From Physcia stellaris (Eukaryota > Ascomycota > Lecanoromycetes > Caliciales > Physciaceae), in the NCBI GenBank assembly GCA_018902385.1, contig JABSSW010000032.1:274651-338650 (forward strand): a stretch of 64,000 nt of DNA, given 5' to 3'. Below are positions 56,168 to 64,000 of this stretch, piece by piece. The notes beneath the pieces are model-generated. The model made no database searches. It was not told the DNA's origin and saw only the letters and a list, made by a program, of their open reading frames with translations. The translations under genes were made by a program, and so were the position numbers. Position 1 is the first letter of the stretch. Each line of letters begins with the position of its first letter.

Positions 56168-56892
56168 AGGGTGGTCTCAACGTAGATTGAAATGAAGAAC
56201 CTCATATATCATAATCGATGCTGATTTTCGCCGTGAAGTATGCAGAGTGCTGACGAATGCTTTCTGATGAAGGAATGAGTGGATAGATGATGATATGTGG
56301 CTGAGTAACGAAGTCAGTCAGTCAGTCTTATCGGCTGTCAGAAGACTTGATCTTAGGTGATACGAGATGTTGTGGTTCATGCAAGTGGATGGATTAATGC
56401 GGGTGGCTGGGATCGATGATTCGCGCTTGAGTCGTTCTGACCCTGAACTCCGGTAACTCAAAATTTGAAATGTGACAGCGCTCAGATTAAGTGATCGCAT
56501 CCTCTGAACTTTTCCTTTCTTTTCTTTTCTTTCTCTTTCCACTTTCATCCTCTACACTGATTGCCCATTTCTTTGCTTTTTCCCTCACACTAGCTACCTT
56601 AATTCACTAATTCAATCTTTAGCTTTTCATCCAATCATGATCCATCGTTTTCTTTTCGCATGCCCACATTTTAGCCTTTTTTGAGCAGCGTCTTGTGTGT
56701 TTTCTGAGCTCAGCACCTGTCCTGATCCCGCGCATGCAATAATCACTCACCCACTTTATTCATCCAACAGGGTCCCAACACTCACCCCTCTTGAATTCAA
56801 CATCGCTCCTTCCGTTTTCAGTTTTTAGTCATCTTTTCCATCTCGTTTGGGTTTCGTTGAATTCAACACATACGTCCTCTGAATCAGCCATC
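56168..56892. other. intergenic, pyrimidine-rich promoter region
   Basis: The stretch 56500-56640 is C/T-rich (CTTTTCCTTTCTTTTCTTTT), typical of fungal promoters of constitutively expressed genes, and precedes the next gene. No other feature. Confidence 0.55.
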
Positions 56893-58860
56893 ATGGTTAG
56901 TAAATACCGTACTCGAAGCTCACACGGCTTGAGACCCTTGAGCTCTAATTCAAATCAGAGGTCCCCCGCCGTCAGGTCTACTTTATCTCAAAAGTCATTC
57001 AGAAGCCCTAATAAAAAAGGCCGAGGCCATGCCCGCCGTGCCAGTTTACTCGGCAGTGGCTCGGGAAAATCCAATTTATGGACGTTGGCAGAACGAGATG
57101 ATCTCTACAACAGACGGCAAAATGGTGAAGACTGGGAATCAATATGTCTAGTATGTAGACGTGATTATGCTTCGCCTTCCTGATTGATGAGCTCATCTCT
57201 ACGAAGGACTATCCTTCTCGATCGAGGCATGCCCTACAGCAACAATACTCTGTAAGCGCTCACCGTCTTCGAGGTAGGTATTATCGCTGACTGGCCGTGC
57301 AGGTAGAGAAGAAAAAGCATGCAGGGGTGAGCATTCCGTTAGGTTGACTTGAACACGAAGTGCCTCACTGATACTGCCAGGAGGCCCTCGATCTGCGGAG
57401 CTCACGTCGCGGAGGTAGAAGACCTCGAGCTGCTCAAACCCGTGGTCACAATTGGACATCTGTCAATAAATTGCTCGATTCTGATGAGGAAGTGGACGAC
57501 TCGATGGGCTTGATCGGGCTAGATGAGGATGACGAAGATACTGATTACGAGGATGCCAGTAATGCAGCTAGAGAGGAAAGTAGCCAAGCTCCAGAGGAGG
57601 AGGTTGTACCGATGAAGGCATGATCATTCACTTCATAGCTAGATCAAATTGGAGCTAACAACTTGCCAGTCACCACGTCCGCCACCTCTTGCGCGCAGTG
57701 CAACAGAGCCGACGACACGCCAGAAAGCCGCGAGGAAAGCAATGTTCCCCAATCTCCCAGCGTCTGCCGGACTGCCACCGCCGTCGCCTAAATCCCCGCC
57801 AGTGGAACCGTCTTCAAACAAACGGAAGACGCCAATGAATGAGGTCTCGGAAACGGAATCTCGAAGTTCTTCTCATCAAAGCAAGCGCCCCAAGTATTCC
57901 ACGGAGCCTTCGGAGACTTTTCCAACAGCCCAACCATCCGACTCAACAGTCATTGCGAATACTAAACCGGCAAAAACGCGGTTACCTACGATCAAAACGC
58001 CTGAGCTTATCTTCACCGCGGAAGACATCGAGAGAGCCCGCAAGTATGCGAGTGAGCTGTCGTCTCTCTATGAAACGGAAAAGCATGCTCTCAAAGAAGT
58101 ATTCGAAGAAGGTCGAAAGCGTGACGTACGAAGAGCTAATGAGGCAGAAAGTCAGCGTAATGAAGCAGTGGCTGAGTATGCCGCCAAATTGAAATTAAAG
58201 GAGGCCCTTTTCGCTCAGGAATTTGGGAGACAGAAAGAACAGGCGCAGCTGGAGAGCGAAAGATATGAGCAGGAAGTTGCAACATTGAAAACAGAGCTTG
58301 AGCAATTGAGGGTTAGTCGTGAAATTGACGCTCAGGTGCAGAGCGGTGCCGGTGACGATGATCTCCGACAACAGCTTGCAAAGCAAGAGGGTCAGCTCAG
58401 GCTGTATGATCAACTTCGCACATCTATGGTTTCTGAGGCGGAGAAACCATTAAAGTCGAGTACTGCACTTGGAAGCAAGACAGAAGAAGTCAAAGTACAG
58501 CATACTCTACTGACGAACATGATCAGCAAGATTAATGTTGAGTTGGAAGACCTCAGCGCTAAAGCCATTGCTCGATGTCTGAAGGAAATGCAAGACATCA
58601 ATGAGGTTCTGTTAGAGAAGAGAAAGGAGGAGAAAGTATGCTTGGATGAGACGATGAGCGCTGTGGAGTTGTTCGTGAAGCCTTTCAGAGGGACAGGGGA
58701 GATTGAAGTAGCTGCTCCCAAGACAGACATTGTGGCTGGCGAGTCTGCCACAAGCCCTAGAACGGCGAAGGAAGCGAAGATACCGGAAGTAGTTGCTATC
58801 GCGAGCCGACCAGCGACACCCATAGGCACTGGATCGCCGCGGAGGAGGGCTGCAAGATGA
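56893..58860 (+). CDS. SANT/Myb-like and coiled-coil protein
   Basis: Five exons, 56893-57150, 57207-57251, 57303-57326, 57381-57605 and 57670-58860, give about 580 residues. A basic Ser-rich start is followed by a Myb/SANT-like helix set (LWTLAERDDLYNRRQNGEDW, ESICLDYPSRSRHALQQQYS, about 71-101), reconstructed only when the first intron is removed. Then come an acidic stretch (LDSDEEVDDSMGLIGLDEDD), a Pro-rich linker, and a long coiled coil (about residues 300-480, with ARKYASELSSLYETEKHALK and KLKLKEALFAQEFGRQKEQA), then a basic tail (SPRRRAAR). This suggests a nuclear, probably DNA-binding protein of a fungal orphan family. Exon 3 is only 24 bp, so the model needs RNA support. Confidence 0.75.
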
Positions 58861-59393
58861 CTGGTGTGACATCCTGACCGACGGACGAAATACGGGAACA
58901 CTTTATTGTCGATTGTATAGCAGTGAGTGGGGCTTTACACATCTAGTGAAAAGAGTATAGCTTCAAAGTAAGATCAGGTATGGCAAATTAATTGCTTTCA
59001 GCGGGATTTCTGTTTCAAGCGAGGATACGGGGATGGTGGCGTTTTACTTGAGGTAATTGCACAAACGCTTTTGACTGCTTGAAACTTTGAATGGGAGTAT
59101 GTGCCTGACTCTTCACGCAGTCTGACCCGTCTTGAACATTGTCTATCCCGGAACGATGCAGCAAGAATCTGTCATCGTAGCCATGAGGCCGACCTAAAGT
59201 AGTTCAGGAGGCGACCGAGGCATCTTACGTAAGCGAAACTACTCAGGTCGCGGATAGCAAACGCGTTCGACGCGTCTCCCTCTTTCAACTTTTCAGACTT
59301 CAGTACCATTCGTCTGGGCCTCCTCCAGCTCTCAGCACCGCTACACCCATCTTTACCTGCTCCATTCCAACCGACGCGCACATACCACAAATC
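58861..59393. other. intergenic region
   Basis: No gene seen. The last 120 bp (CCTCCTCCAGCTCTCAGCAC and similar) is C-rich leader-like DNA before the F-box gene. Confidence 0.5.
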
Positions 59394-60911
59394 ATGGATA
59401 TCGGATCAATCCATCTGCCACTTGAAACACTCTCCCTCATCTTCTCCCACCTGAAACCGAAGTTCTACGAACGCGAGATAAGGCATCTGCAGAACGCGCG
59501 ACTGGTCTGCCGGTCTTTCAATGATGCCGCGTCGCCCTTTTTGATCACTAAGGTGTGGATTTCTACCGATGTAAGCGAGTGGGAGCGGCTACGCAAGATT
59601 GCGGGACATCCGGTTTTTGGCAGGTGTGTGAGGGAGATCGAGTATGACGGTGCTTATTATGAGACGGGTTTCTTGTCACGGCGGGATTATGTTGACGCCC
59701 TCGGATCGGCAAGTAATCCAAGGACTAGGGGATTGACTTGTGCCTGTGATGGTTCCGCAGTGACCTACACCAAGGCTGCTGTGCTGAGGGGCTATAGGGA
59801 GTACAAAAGACGCTTCCTGCATCAGGCACAACTTGAAAAGTATTCTGGCGACCATATGACGGACTTCTTTTTCACCAGGCACCATCCACCAGGTCTTACG
59901 CAGATGATCGAAGCCTGCGATGTCGACGGATTAGAAGCCCACCTCCCTGGCAACCTTATCAGCCTTGTTAGAGCACTCCGATCCATGCCTAGGGTGAATC
60001 GTCTGGTCTTCACGGGTGACGTCAAGCGTGGCTCACGCCACTATTGGCACCATGCTGACCTGTCATACCTTAGAGAACCAGAGTGCTTCTCCTTCACTAT
60101 AGAGAATGAGGGTGTCCGCGGTCAAGATAAAGTAATAATAGATCCCCGACCATGGCCTGACTCGCAAATGGAGCCACTGGATAAATCTTCGCGTAACTTT
60201 GGCTTTCATGTCCTCACTCAGGCTGCATCGATGGTAGGCATAAGTGCACTGACCTCATTCACTGCAACTGCCTGTGGATATGGGATTAGAAATGGTATCA
60301 GTCACTGGGCCTTTCGGATGTCGCCGACTCAGCTCACGCATGCTCGCAATGCGTTTCGCAATCTGACAGAAATTGAATTACAAATCTCCACAAACGAGTA
60401 TGAGGGATATCCACAGCTTCAACCAAATATCAATAGTGGTAACATAGCCCTATGTCTAGGCGCAGCCAGAGGTCTCAAGACTCTAGATTTGGCTTTCGAT
60501 GCTCCCTATACCGAAGTCCCGCATCTCGAAACAATTCTGGGAAAGGATCTCTGGTCCAGCCTCTATGACGTATCCCTGAAAAACTTCTATGTTCGCGAGA
60601 AACATTTGATGTTATTTCTTCTTCGGCACAAGGCATCCCTTCGAAAGCTTTGCCTGGATTACATGCTTTTGCAGCATAGTGATTACGCATCTGAAGAGTT
60701 TCACGAGCCTGTCACGTGGAAAAATGCGTATCGGCAGATGAGTGAGCTTAGCTTGGAGCCGCTGACGATCTCATCGCCTTTCCAAGATAGATATCCGGTC
60801 ACAATTGATATGCACTGGCATAGTACAGATCCTGCAGAGATCAATCGGCTGCTGCTGTCAGGTGGAGATGCTGACTACGCGGAAGAGAATTCAAGCGAGA
60901 AATTTCAATGA
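59394..60911 (+). CDS. F-box domain protein
   Basis: A single exon of 505 residues. The F-box is at the very start: LPLETLSLIFSHLKP, then LQNARLVCRSFNDAASPFLI and TKVWIS. It binds Skp1 in SCF ubiquitin ligases. The remainder has leucine-rich repeat-like spacing (RGLKTLDLAFDAPY; RKLCLDYMLL) as expected for the substrate-recognition part of this large fungal family. No target can be inferred. Gene and frame are intact. Confidence 0.88.
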   Translation: MDIGSIHLPLETLSLIFSHLKPKFYEREIRHLQNARLVCRSFNDAASPFLITKVWISTDVSEWERLRKIAGHPVFGRCVREIEYDGAYYETGFLSRRDYVDALGSASNPRTRGLTCACDGSAVTYTKAAVLRGYREYKRRFLHQAQLEKYSGDHMTDFFFTRHHPPGLTQMIEACDVDGLEAHLPGNLISLVRALRSMPRVNRLVFTGDVKRGSRHYWHHADLSYLREPECFSFTIENEGVRGQDKVIIDPRPWPDSQMEPLDKSSRNFGFHVLTQAASMVGISALTSFTATACGYGIRNGISHWAFRMSPTQLTHARNAFRNLTEIELQISTNEYEGYPQLQPNINSGNIALCLGAARGLKTLDLAFDAPYTEVPHLETILGKDLWSSLYDVSLKNFYVREKHLMLFLLRHKASLRKLCLDYMLLQHSDYASEEFHEPVTWKNAYRQMSELSLEPLTISSPFQDRYPVTIDMHWHSTDPAEINRLLLSGGDADYAEENSSEKFQ

Positions 60912-61264
60912 GTTCGGCTTGAAGGGCAGGTATGGGTTTGAGATCTAGGTTCGCCATACTTTTTCCCTCGACTCAACATGGATGGTGCAGTCCCGAGAAA
61001 TAGATGCGACTCACGACGCGCTACATCAATGGACGTGCAAACGTTCGCCCGTTCTCCGCAGAAAACGATCGACAGAACTACAACATGAAAAATTGCGCAA
61101 TATCACCAGCATTCCACCACTTGACCTCGTGGACATCAAATCAGCTCATAACGAAGTTCAGTCTCAAACCATTTACACATAGCTTAGAAGACGAAAGATA
61201 TCCAAAGATCACTATCAACCCCCCTCAAAACAAGTGCTCCAAACCCGCCTATAGCACTCCTTCC
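60912..61264. other. intergenic region
   Basis: Between convergent frames. Nothing supported. Confidence 0.45.
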
Positions 61265-61702
61265 TCAATCTCTCATACGCCTCATCTGTATACAATTTCC
61301 TCTGAAAGGTTCTGGGCTCTTGCTCACCCTCCCCTTCTTCCTCCCTCTCCTCTTCCTCCTTTCCCTCCAATCCCTGCATCTCTGCCCCCTCTGCATCTTC
61401 GCCGCCATCATCATCTTTTCCCCCTCCACCTCCCCTAAGTAACACCCTCCCTCCCCATCTCCCTTCCCCCTCCCTCCCCTTAAATAATACTCCCCTTCCT
61501 CCACATCCCACGCCCCACTCCTCCCACTCAACTCCCTAAGCCGGCGCATATTCCCAACACATAAATCGCAAGCACCGCCGAGGACTTCAACGCTCCTCAC
61601 CAGCCCGGTACAGAGATTCGTCGTTACGAGCCGGTAGCACGGGTCCGGGGTGATGTGCAGCGGGTGGCCGCATGCGGAGAGGGTTATGGCGTCGTGGCAC
61701 AT
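61265..61702 (-). CDS. hypothetical Cys/His-containing protein, 145 aa
   Basis: The N-terminal part (MCHDAITLSACGHPLHITPD, then CYRLVTTNLC and GGACDLCVGN) has regularly placed Cys and His, like short fungal proteins with a zinc-binding CGH motif. It is followed by Gly/Glu-rich and then Lys/Arg-rich sequence. The second half may be a low-complexity artefact or an intron, since the opposite strand is pyrimidine-rich. No family assigned. Confidence 0.4.
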   Translation of the reverse strand: MCHDAITLSACGHPLHITPDPCYRLVTTNLCTGLVRSVEVLGGACDLCVGNMRRLRELSGRSGAWDVEEGEYYLRGGRGKGDGEGGCYLGEVEGEKMMMAAKMQRGQRCRDWRERRKRRGRKKGRVSKSPEPFRGNCIQMRRMRD

Positions 61703-62254
61703 AGTTTGGAATTATAACAGCGGACGAACTAGGTGGCTGGGGGTATTTGCTTTGGAGGTTTAGGTATGAAAAGAGCTGGAGCTGAGGTTTTTGGTGGTTC
61801 GCGGGGGTTAGTTGTGAGGTGAGGTGAGTCTGCAGTCATCGCTATTGTCAGTGGAAGCTGACTTGGCGCCTTCGCGTCACCGTCCTTTGTGAAGGATTTC
61901 TGGCTCTGGTACGGACGCCTTTGTCCACTCGCCACCGCCCCGCTTTTGAGTCTAGGTACAGTGGGCATTGTCCTTCATAAAGAGCTCCCAACGACCAAAC
62001 AAAGAGGTTATTGACAATGCTATTGTTCCTCCCTCCTCCCTTCTTCTTTTCCGCGTTATAATTTATAAATGCCCGCAACGCTTCCTCGGTATTCACAGGG
62101 TAGATGCTTCACTGGCTTATTGATCAACCGTATCACCACCGACCTCACAAACCTCATAAACGCACCAAAAAGCACCTGATTAGAACTCACCACCAAAGCC
62201 CACGCATCCATCCACCCGTCGAAACCCCTGATATCTACAGCTACACTCCAACGA

Positions 62255-62653
62255 ATGCGACTCAATAAATTCGGTCGTGCAACAATGCTCCCTGCGCTTC
62301 CCCCTCTTCCTCTTCACCCGACACCAACTGCTGAGATACTTGAAGTGACGCCCCGACGCTCCACCCGCGCCCGCAAAGCCGTCCGCTACCCGACTACTCC
62401 GCTGCGGAACGGCGAACCGGTGCGAAGCAATCCCAAGAGCAAGAAAATCGCGAGGGGTAAGATTACGAAGAAGGGATCAGCTAAGGCGAGAATGGCTGGG
62501 GAGAAAGAAGGGAATGGTGGGAAAGTGACCCTAGCGATGCGGAGAGGGAGAAAGGTGGACTGGATTATGGTACCGGCGTTGCGGGAGCGGTTGGTGGAGG
62601 AGGGGGTGGAGAGGAGGGGGCTGTTAGGGGGTTTGATGGTGGGGGTTGAGTGA
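62255..62653 (+). CDS. hypothetical basic protein, 132 aa
   Basis: A Lys/Arg-rich frame (RRSTRARKAVRYPTTPLRNG, SKKIARGKITKKGSAKARMA). The STRARKAVRY segment is typical of nuclear disordered proteins. The start may be the internal Met at residue 11. No domain; coding status uncertain. Confidence 0.35.
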   Translation: MRLNKFGRATMLPALPPLPLHPTPTAEILEVTPRRSTRARKAVRYPTTPLRNGEPVRSNPKSKKIARGKITKKGSAKARMAGEKEGNGGKVTLAMRRGRKVDWIMVPALRERLVEEGVERRGLLGGLMVGVE

Positions 62654-64000
62654 TGCCTAAAATTTTATGGAGCATATTGACTGCTGTGTGTTCTCTGCAT
62701 GTGTTCATATACATATTCCATTAAATCGTGGCCAAATGATAGATTGAATATGATATGAATCCGAATCCTCGACTTTCTGTTGGTTGCTTGAAGTTTCTAG
62801 TTCCGTAGCAGTGTCTTGGAGCTCGTTTGATATATCCATATGTCAAGGTGGGTGGAATAACACGATGCGGCTAGCTAAACTTCTGAGCTTCTGAGTTTGA
62901 CGGGAAAGGAGACGGGCGAGAGGTGTTATCTAAGATTGACAAGAGGCTGTCAAATGCCTTTGGGGGAGATCTCTGGATGTTGAGTGGTGAGGGAGTGCGT
63001 GTCTGGAGAGAAGGGCATGGGGATGATGTTGGGGGTGGTGGGAGTTTGAAAGGAGAAAGAGAGAGCGATTTCGATGAAAACGTTCATATCACTATTTTTG
63101 AATCTCTTCTGAATTAATGATTGCTTCGTCTTCATAAGTAATATACGAAACAAAGTTAATGAATTCGATTGATTTCTATTCTTCATATATTATACGAAAT
63201 TTGATGAAATAATAACAGAAATGAAAACATCAAAAAGAAACAAGAAGAATATGCACGATTACAACATCACAAACGTTTAAAATCACTTAAACATCGTGAT
63301 GATACGCCTCAAAATCAATTCTGCTTTCAATAATCCCAGCAACCGTCATGCCAGCTGAGAAATCGCCACGTCAACAATCTTTAATTAAAAGAAAATTATA
63401 ATTTCAGACGTTGTATATCACGTTCCTAATTGCCCTGGAGCGTTCAATACAGCCTATAATCTACGGGATATCGATGTAGCGACAGAGTCCATATCCCTTG
63501 AGAGATTCCGAGAATTCTACGATTTATCCTGGAGTTGAATACTTTGAATGCGCGATATGTTGATGACTTTGAGATCAGAGGTCAATCCCCATGCCGAGCT
63601 GTTGGGTTGTAATTTCCAATACAATGCTGACCTTGTTGAACCATAGCTTGCACGGGGGTGTGGCTTGTCTTGGGCGATTGGGCTTGGAGTGCCTGTGGTG
63701 GGGCTTGCTAATATCTAGCCTTGTGGATGAACGGTGAAGGATATAATGATAAATAGTACTGCTCAAGGAAGTTGGATGAGGCGGATAGGCCGCTTTTGAG
63801 AAACGGGAAGTGGTCGATGGGCCGTTGCTTTGCAGTATCTAAACCGGCAGCTCATAACAATGCTCGCCCACTACGTCGCGCTTTGTGATACATGGTAGAT
63901 AGGAGCCTCCCGTCTCATCGCACTAGCTAGATAAATCCCATGGATCTGTCCGAGCAAGATTAGGCCGTGCTTACCCAGGTTTCCATGATAGAGATCAAGA
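62654..64000. other. intergenic, partly AT-rich
   Basis: No gene supported. The 63110-63420 part is AT-rich, and a short stretch (CGAAATTTGATGAAATAATAA near 63193) resembles the right subterminal region of the TIR transposon (AAATTTGATGAAATAATAA near 39245). It may be a decayed fragment, but no TIR is present. Confidence 0.4.

Noticed and set aside
61004-61438. 144-codon frame on the plus strand rich in Pro/Leu/His
   Set aside because: It is the mirror image of the Gly/Glu/Arg-rich antisense frame and consists of CCTCC-type low complexity.
63110-63240. Third copy of the TIR transposon
   Set aside because: Only about 20 bp of subterminal similarity and no TIR; too little to call.

Overview
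The window reads as nuclear DNA of a filamentous ascomycete (Pezizomycotina, plausibly a Dothideomycete). Genes carry many short 45-140 bp introns with fungal GT...CTRAC...AG signals. The gene set is typical of moulds: a CYP505 P450-reductase fusion, a UstYa-like DUF3328 protein, a SAT4-type rhodopsin-fold protein, an LPMO with a Ser/Gly tail, S8 and S28 peptidases, a DUF3669 protein and an F-box protein. I see no tRNA, rRNA or CRISPR.

Layout. 1-8.3 kb: a MITE, a CYP52-like P450, a UstYa-like oxidase, a small secreted peptide and a SAT4 membrane protein, possibly the remains of a secondary-metabolism locus. 8.3-13.6 kb: gene-poor. 13.8-22 kb: a small secreted protein with a clear TATA box, a sulfotransferase pseudogene, a subtilisin-like protein with altered catalytic residues, a broken coiled-coil gene and a second MITE. 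22.7-28.6 kb: CYP505 fatty-acid hydroxylase and an LPMO. 29.5-39.3 kb: a nested transposon island of very low GC. 39.8-51.4 kb: a truncated amine oxidase, an S28 peptidase, a DUF3669 protein, a hypothetical, a MetE-like protein and a frameshifted SDR. 52.0-53.5 kb: a shorter copy of the outer transposon. 53.8-62.7 kb: housekeeping-like genes (LSB1/PIN3-type SH3 protein, SDR, SANT/coiled-coil protein, F-box protein).

The most informative part is the pair of transposon copies. A 9.8-kb piggyBac-like element with long terminal inverted repeats at 29545-39329 was split by a Ty3/gypsy LTR retrotransposon at 31367-38996. The 226-bp LTRs and the 5-bp target duplication can be read directly, and the 1.6-kb relative at 51957-53545 supplies the empty site. 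Both are heavily C-to-T mutated, but not in the classical Neurospora RIP pattern: CpA and CpG survive while CpT and CpC (AG and GG on the same strand) are almost gone. That context preference, and its sharp fade near the element ends, is the observation most worth testing.

Secondary oddities are a candidate AT-AC intron in CYP505, a subtilase with Asp-to-Glu and oxyanion Asn-to-Asp replacements, and single-base homopolymer frameshifts in two otherwise well-kept genes, which may be assembly errors. Gene models with introns were built by eye from frame, splice signals and family motifs; no search was run.
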